Assembly: GCA_025350285.1 (NCBI GenBank)
Contig: JANXYE010000571.1
Span: 1 to 8,762, forward strand
Direction: 5' to 3'
DNA length: 8,762 bases
Origin: Chloroflexota bacterium
GTDB lineage: Bacteria > Chloroflexota > Dehalococcoidia > Tepidiformales > Tepidiformaceae
The position numbers and the translations under genes were made by a program. Shown in pieces: positions 5,861 through 8,762 of the stretch. Under the pieces are notes generated by a model. The model was given only the letters and a program-made list of their open reading frames with translations. It was not told where the DNA came from and did not search any database. The first letter of the stretch is position 1, and each line of letters opens with the position of its first letter.

Positions 5861-6625
5861 TCAGATAGGCATTCCCGTGCGCGCCATCAGGCCACCGTCC
5901 GCCACCACCGTCGTCCCGTTGATGTAGGCAGCGTCATCGCTGGCGAGGAAGACGGCCAGCGAGGCGATGTCGCCGGGGCGGCCGATGCGGCCCAGCGGCG
6001 TCACCGCTTGCATCCTCTGGCGGCTCTCGTCCGAGAACATGCGTAGCACCGCCGGCGTGCCCACCAGACCGGGGCAGATGCAGTTGACGCGGACGCCCCG
6101 CGGCCCGAAGTCGATCGCCATTGAGCGCGTGAGGTTCACCACCGCGGCCTTCGCGGCGTTGTAGGCGGCCATCCGCGCATCCCCCGCCAGCCCATCGACC
6201 GAGCCCATGTTGATCACCGCGCCTCCGCCGAGGGCGAGCATCTGCGGCAGCACGGCCCGCGAGACGAGGAATGTCCCCCGCAGGTTCACGTCCAGCACCA
6301 TGTCCCAGTCTTCGATACTGACGCTGACGACGTCACCAGGGCGGGTCGTCCCCGCGTTGTTGAAGAGCACGTCGATGCGCCCGAAACGCTCCGCCACGGC
6401 TGCGATCGCCTGCTCCACCTGCACGCCGTCGCGCACGTCACAGGGGAACGCGACGGCCGTCCCGCCCGCCTGGCGGACGAGCTCGGCGGTCTGCTCGGCG
6501 CGGACCGCGCGCACTTCGAGGACCGCCACGGCGGCGCCCTCGCGTGCAAACGCCAGCGCCGAATCGCGCCCGATGCCGGCCCCCGCGCCAGTGATCACTA
6601 CTACTCGCCCGTCGAACCTGCCCAC
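5861..6625 (-). CDS. SDR-family NAD(P)-dependent oxidoreductase
   Basis: This is a cytoplasmic short-chain dehydrogenase of 254 residues, the classical SDR size, probably oxidising a secondary alcohol or reducing a ketone. All signature motifs are present: the Rossmann cofactor motif TGAGAGIG (12-19), the CDV site at 62-64, NNAG (89-92), catalytic N114 in DVNLRG, S142 in GSVDG, and the Y155-x3-K159 pair. PG at 185-186 and the GRPGDIASLAVFLAS region (215-229) complete the fold. The acidic E37 at the end of strand 2 suggests NAD(H) rather than NADP(H), since it would clash with the 2'-phosphate. The substrate cannot be told. GTG 6625 was chosen because GGAGG lies seven bases upstream and the family begins at GRFDGRVVVITG; an in-frame start at 6652 lacks such a site. 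It is divergent from the HTH membrane protein. Confidence 0.9.
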   Translation of the reverse strand: MGRFDGRVVVITGAGAGIGRDSALAFAREGAAVAVLEVRAVRAEQTAELVRQAGGTAVAFPCDVRDGVQVEQAIAAVAERFGRIDVLFNNAGTTRPGDVVSVSIEDWDMVLDVNLRGTFLVSRAVLPQMLALGGGAVINMGSVDGLAGDARMAAYNAAKAAVVNLTRSMAIDFGPRGVRVNCICPGLVGTPAVLRMFSDESRQRMQAVTPLGRIGRPGDIASLAVFLASDDAAYINGTTVVADGGLMARTGMPI

Positions 6626-6632
6626 GTAGACA

Positions 6633-6637
6633 CCTCC
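6633..6637 (-). promoter_or_regulatory. Ribosome binding site deciding the GTG start of the SDR gene
   Basis: GGAGG on the - strand is followed by seven bases and GTG 6625. It lies inside the longer open frame that starts at 6652 and so argues for the shorter protein. Confidence 0.6.
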
Positions 6638-6651
6638 GCGCCCAGCAGCCA

Positions 6652-6679
6652 ATCTTACGCCGTCCGAGGCCGGTGACCA
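6652..6679 (-). promoter_or_regulatory. Candidate sigma70-type promoter of the SDR gene
   Basis: On the - strand, TGGTCA (6679-6674, 4/6 to TTGACA) is separated by 16 bases from TAAGAT (6657-6652, 4/6 to TATAAT). The start of transcription would fall near 6645, giving a leader of about 20 bases with the GGAGG site. Both boxes are weak matches. Confidence 0.25.
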
Positions 6680-6767
6680 TGCCTCGCCTGCCGCGCATGC
6701 GTCAGGCTTGAGCGTCAGTCCCGAAGTGCCGTTCGGCGGAACAAAGGCTTGACCCTCGGAACTCGAT

Positions 6768-8564
6768 ATGTCTTACGGAACCTTTGCCGGCCGGTGGACG
6801 TTACTTAACTCGATGACGGAAGACGGCGCGAGCTATCCCGATGGCCTCACCCCCGGCGAACGGCGGGTGCTTGACTACGTGCGCGAAGGCACACTCGACG
6901 CGGAGATCGGCGTGCGGATGGGGATACCCGTGGGCGAGGTGAAGGATCGGATCGGGCGCATCGTGCAGAAGCTCGGGCTGCGGGACCGCCGCGATCTCGT
7001 CCGCGTCCCCGTAGCGGAGCCCGCGGTCGCCAGCGCGAGCCCCACGTGGAGTTGGGCGCGCCCCGGCTCCGAGGTCATCGACTTCACCGCTGACGAAGCG
7101 CCGGACCCGGACGAGCCGGTCATCGGGGCCGCGGGCGAGCCGGACCAGGTCATCGACTTCGCCACCGCGCCGGAACTCGCCCTCCCATCGAGGCGCCGCC
7201 GCTGGCTGTTCGGGCTCGTAGCGACGTTGGCGGTCCTCGCCGTGACAGCGGGCTCGCTGGCTCTATTCGCCGCCACGCGAGAAACCGACGGGGTGAGTCC
7301 TTCCGCCCCCGCGCCAACGGCGATCGGCACTCCGGGCACGATCGGCACGCCCGGTACGTCGGCCGCCACCGCGGGTCTCCCGCCCGTCCTCATCCCGAAG
7401 TCGGCGGAAGTCAAGGACATGCCTCGGGACACGGTCCTCTACGTCGAGACGGGCTGCGCCCGGTGCGACTCAGGCCCCGACGGGGTCGTCCGAGTTTGGG
7501 GGCGCCACGACGGTTCGTACGAAGTGGAGACGATGTTCTCCGCTCCAAAGGACGCAGACGGAAATCGCCTTCAGATCACGGGAATCGCCGTCGGTCCTGG
7601 GGGACAGGAGATTGGGGTCGGCGTCTGCAGCGTTGGAAACTGCGGAGCCGTTGACAAAGTCACTGCCAGGGCGCAGACGACGATCTATCGGAGCCTGAAC
7701 GGCGGCGTCACCTGGGAGATCATCGGTACGTTGGACGGAGCATGGGAACCGGTGGTCGCGGGTAGCAGCAGCCTTGTGGATGAGGGCGGTGTCCTCCTCG
7801 CCCGCGTTACTCCCGCCACAAGTGCCGATGCCGTCTACCTGAGGCTACCAAAGCGCTCCTTCTTCTCATCTCCCGTCCGCGTTAGGACTGGCCCGTTTTC
7901 GATCGCGGGCTGGCAGAATATGGCCGACTACATCATCGGGTTCGACGGCGAGCCGATTCTCGATACGCCGCTGCCCTTCGTCGCGGGCTGGGTCGAGCCC
8001 ACTCGCGAAGGCTACTGGCTGGCTGTCGGGGAGTCGCATCTGCGCATTCTCCGCGCTCCCGCGGGCGTCGCTGACCTGAACAAGCAGAACGACTTCGAAC
8101 TCAGCGGCCGGAAGGTGACGGGCGTCGCTCGTGCGGCTGGCGGCGTCGATCTGAGCATGGTCTTCGCGAACGTTTCGACCAGCGACGCCGACGTGGTCCC
8201 GCTGCGTGGGGACTTGTTCAGCCTCGGGAGCGGGGGCGGCTGGCCTGCCTGGATCGACACGAACACCCCGTTGGTCTTCTGGATGGTACGGCCCTTCATC
8301 GACATGCCCCCCGGCCGCAACAAGCTCCTCGCCTCGGCCACCGGCCGCTTCGTCCGTGTCCACGACACAGGCGACTGCCTCAACATCCGCGTCGAGCCGA
8401 AAGCTGACGCGCGCATCGTGGACTGCGTCTTCGATGGCACGCTCCTCAAGCTCCGCGCCGACATCCAGGGCGACCCGACAGCCGAGACCAACGGCTACAC
8501 CGCGATCGTCTACGGCCCGGCGGACACCCCCGCGTGGGTCACGTCGAAATACGTCGAAAACTAG
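6768..8564 (+). CDS. Membrane-anchored LuxR-type HTH protein with Asp-box and SH3-like extracytoplasmic domains
   Basis: This 598-residue protein has the build of a one-component, membrane-tethered regulator. Residues 27-80 are a LuxR/GerE-type HTH (LTPGERRVLDYV, then DAEIGVRMGIPVGEVKDRI and QKLGLRDRRDLV). Residues 81-141 are an acidic linker with two VIDF copies (103-106, 128-131). After SRRRRW, residues 146-168 form one transmembrane helix; by the positive-inside rule the HTH is cytoplasmic. A Thr/Pro/Gly linker with GTPG twice (187-190, 193-196) leads outside. Residues about 220-510 look beta-rich and contain one clear Asp-box, SLNGGVTW (309-316), as in BNR/sialidase-like propellers, and four cysteines (230, 233, 287, 292). 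Residues about 527-597 resemble a bacterial SH3 domain (DCLNIRVEP, DGTLL, AWVTSKYV). No good ribosome site precedes ATG 6768; ATG 6813 (codon 16) also keeps the whole HTH. The target promoters and ligand are unknown; the divergent SDR gene is a natural candidate target. Confidence 0.8.
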   Translation: MSYGTFAGRWTLLNSMTEDGASYPDGLTPGERRVLDYVREGTLDAEIGVRMGIPVGEVKDRIGRIVQKLGLRDRRDLVRVPVAEPAVASASPTWSWARPGSEVIDFTADEAPDPDEPVIGAAGEPDQVIDFATAPELALPSRRRRWLFGLVATLAVLAVTAGSLALFAATRETDGVSPSAPAPTAIGTPGTIGTPGTSAATAGLPPVLIPKSAEVKDMPRDTVLYVETGCARCDSGPDGVVRVWGRHDGSYEVETMFSAPKDADGNRLQITGIAVGPGGQEIGVGVCSVGNCGAVDKVTARAQTTIYRSLNGGVTWEIIGTLDGAWEPVVAGSSSLVDEGGVLLARVTPATSADAVYLRLPKRSFFSSPVRVRTGPFSIAGWQNMADYIIGFDGEPILDTPLPFVAGWVEPTREGYWLAVGESHLRILRAPAGVADLNKQNDFELSGRKVTGVARAAGGVDLSMVFANVSTSDADVVPLRGDLFSLGSGGGWPAWIDTNTPLVFWMVRPFIDMPPGRNKLLASATGRFVRVHDTGDCLNIRVEPKADARIVDCVFDGTLLKLRADIQGDPTAETNGYTAIVYGPADTPAWVTSKYVEN

Positions 8565-8728
8565 CCAGCGCGCTGTGCGCCGGGACAATGTGGCAGGGCT
8601 TGGGCGCCGCTCCCTGTCGGTCGCGGTGCCGATAGTGGCCGCCGAGCCAGCGCGCTGTGCGCCGGGACAATGTGGCAGGGCTTGGGCGCCGCTCCCTGTC
8701 GGTCGCGGTGCCGATAATGGCCGCCGAG
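8565..8728. repeat. Tandem direct repeat, two 82-bp copies
   Basis: Copy 1 is 8565-8646 and copy 2 is 8647-8728. They differ at one base only (G at 8635, A at 8717). The first copy starts directly after the TAG of the HTH membrane gene; the shared sequence even extends two bases into the stop codon. Each unit begins CCAGCGCGCTGTGCGCCGGG and contains several short inverted pairs (CAGGG with CCCTG, TCGG with CCGA), so it can fold. Because 82 is not a multiple of three, the open frames across it are accidental. The near-identity means a recent duplication or active homogenisation. It looks like an intergenic repeat-family element; with only two copies and no spacers it is not CRISPR. Confidence 0.9.
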
Positions 8729-8762
8729 TCCTGAGCCCGCCCCAATCCTCACTCCCGGGGAC

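Noticed and set aside
8539..8752. - strand repetitive frames across the end of the window, and the idea of a CRISPR array
   Set aside because: The frames arise from the 82-bp tandem repeat, whose length breaks the reading frame; there are only two copies, directly abutting, with no spacers.

Overview
The window is GC-rich and reads like the chromosome of a free-living, oxygen-using bacterium. My best guess is Chloroflexota (Dehalococcoidia-like). The basis is the high GC, the Chloroflexota-style lipoprotein leader (LAGTAC followed by GDDDNGG), the GTPG-type linker in a membrane-anchored LuxR-HTH protein with a C-terminal SH3-like domain, and the AAWRRQHPQAT-type transposase N-terminus. This assignment is inference from protein style; no marker gene is present.

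Layout. Positions 1-503 hold no convincing gene. They form a strikingly C-rich, G-poor stretch (on the + strand) followed by an extended -10 promoter at 501-509. Positions 542-3830 are a tight three-gene + strand operon for a branched-chain-type 2-oxoacid dehydrogenase complex: E1 alpha, E1 beta directly abutting it, then the lipoyl-bearing E2. A complete universal stress protein gene follows at 3879-4343 on the same strand. Facing it on the - strand are a cupredoxin-like copper lipoprotein (4669-5094) and, 11 bp downstream, a second Usp gene. The second Usp gene keeps only its N-terminal ~96 residues before its frame runs antisense into the first Usp gene. Positions 5095-5860 are a gene graveyard: an 18-bp palindrome upstream of the cupredoxin gene, a transposase N-terminal remnant on +, and an MFS drug-transporter remnant on -, the last two meeting at about 5544. 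Positions 5861-6625 (-) are an intact SDR oxidoreductase. Divergent from it, 6768-8564 (+) encodes a 598-residue membrane protein with a cytoplasmic LuxR-type HTH, one transmembrane helix, an Asp-box-containing extracytoplasmic region and an SH3-like tail. Its stop codon is followed at once by two near-perfect 82-bp tandem copies of an intergenic repeat (8565-8728).

How the genes work together. E1 alpha/E1 beta decarboxylate a 2-oxoacid (probably from Val/Leu/Ile), and E2 passes the acyl group to CoA. The third enzyme, dihydrolipoyl dehydrogenase (E3), is not in the window and must be supplied from elsewhere. The adjacent Usp may be co-transcribed. The cupredoxin is a cell-surface electron carrier or copper-binding protein. 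The SDR is probably NAD-dependent, with no substrate readable from sequence. The HTH-TM-sensor protein is the most unusual gene: it has the architecture of a one-component, membrane-tethered transcription factor that senses something outside the cell. I see no RNA gene, CRISPR array or intact mobile element.
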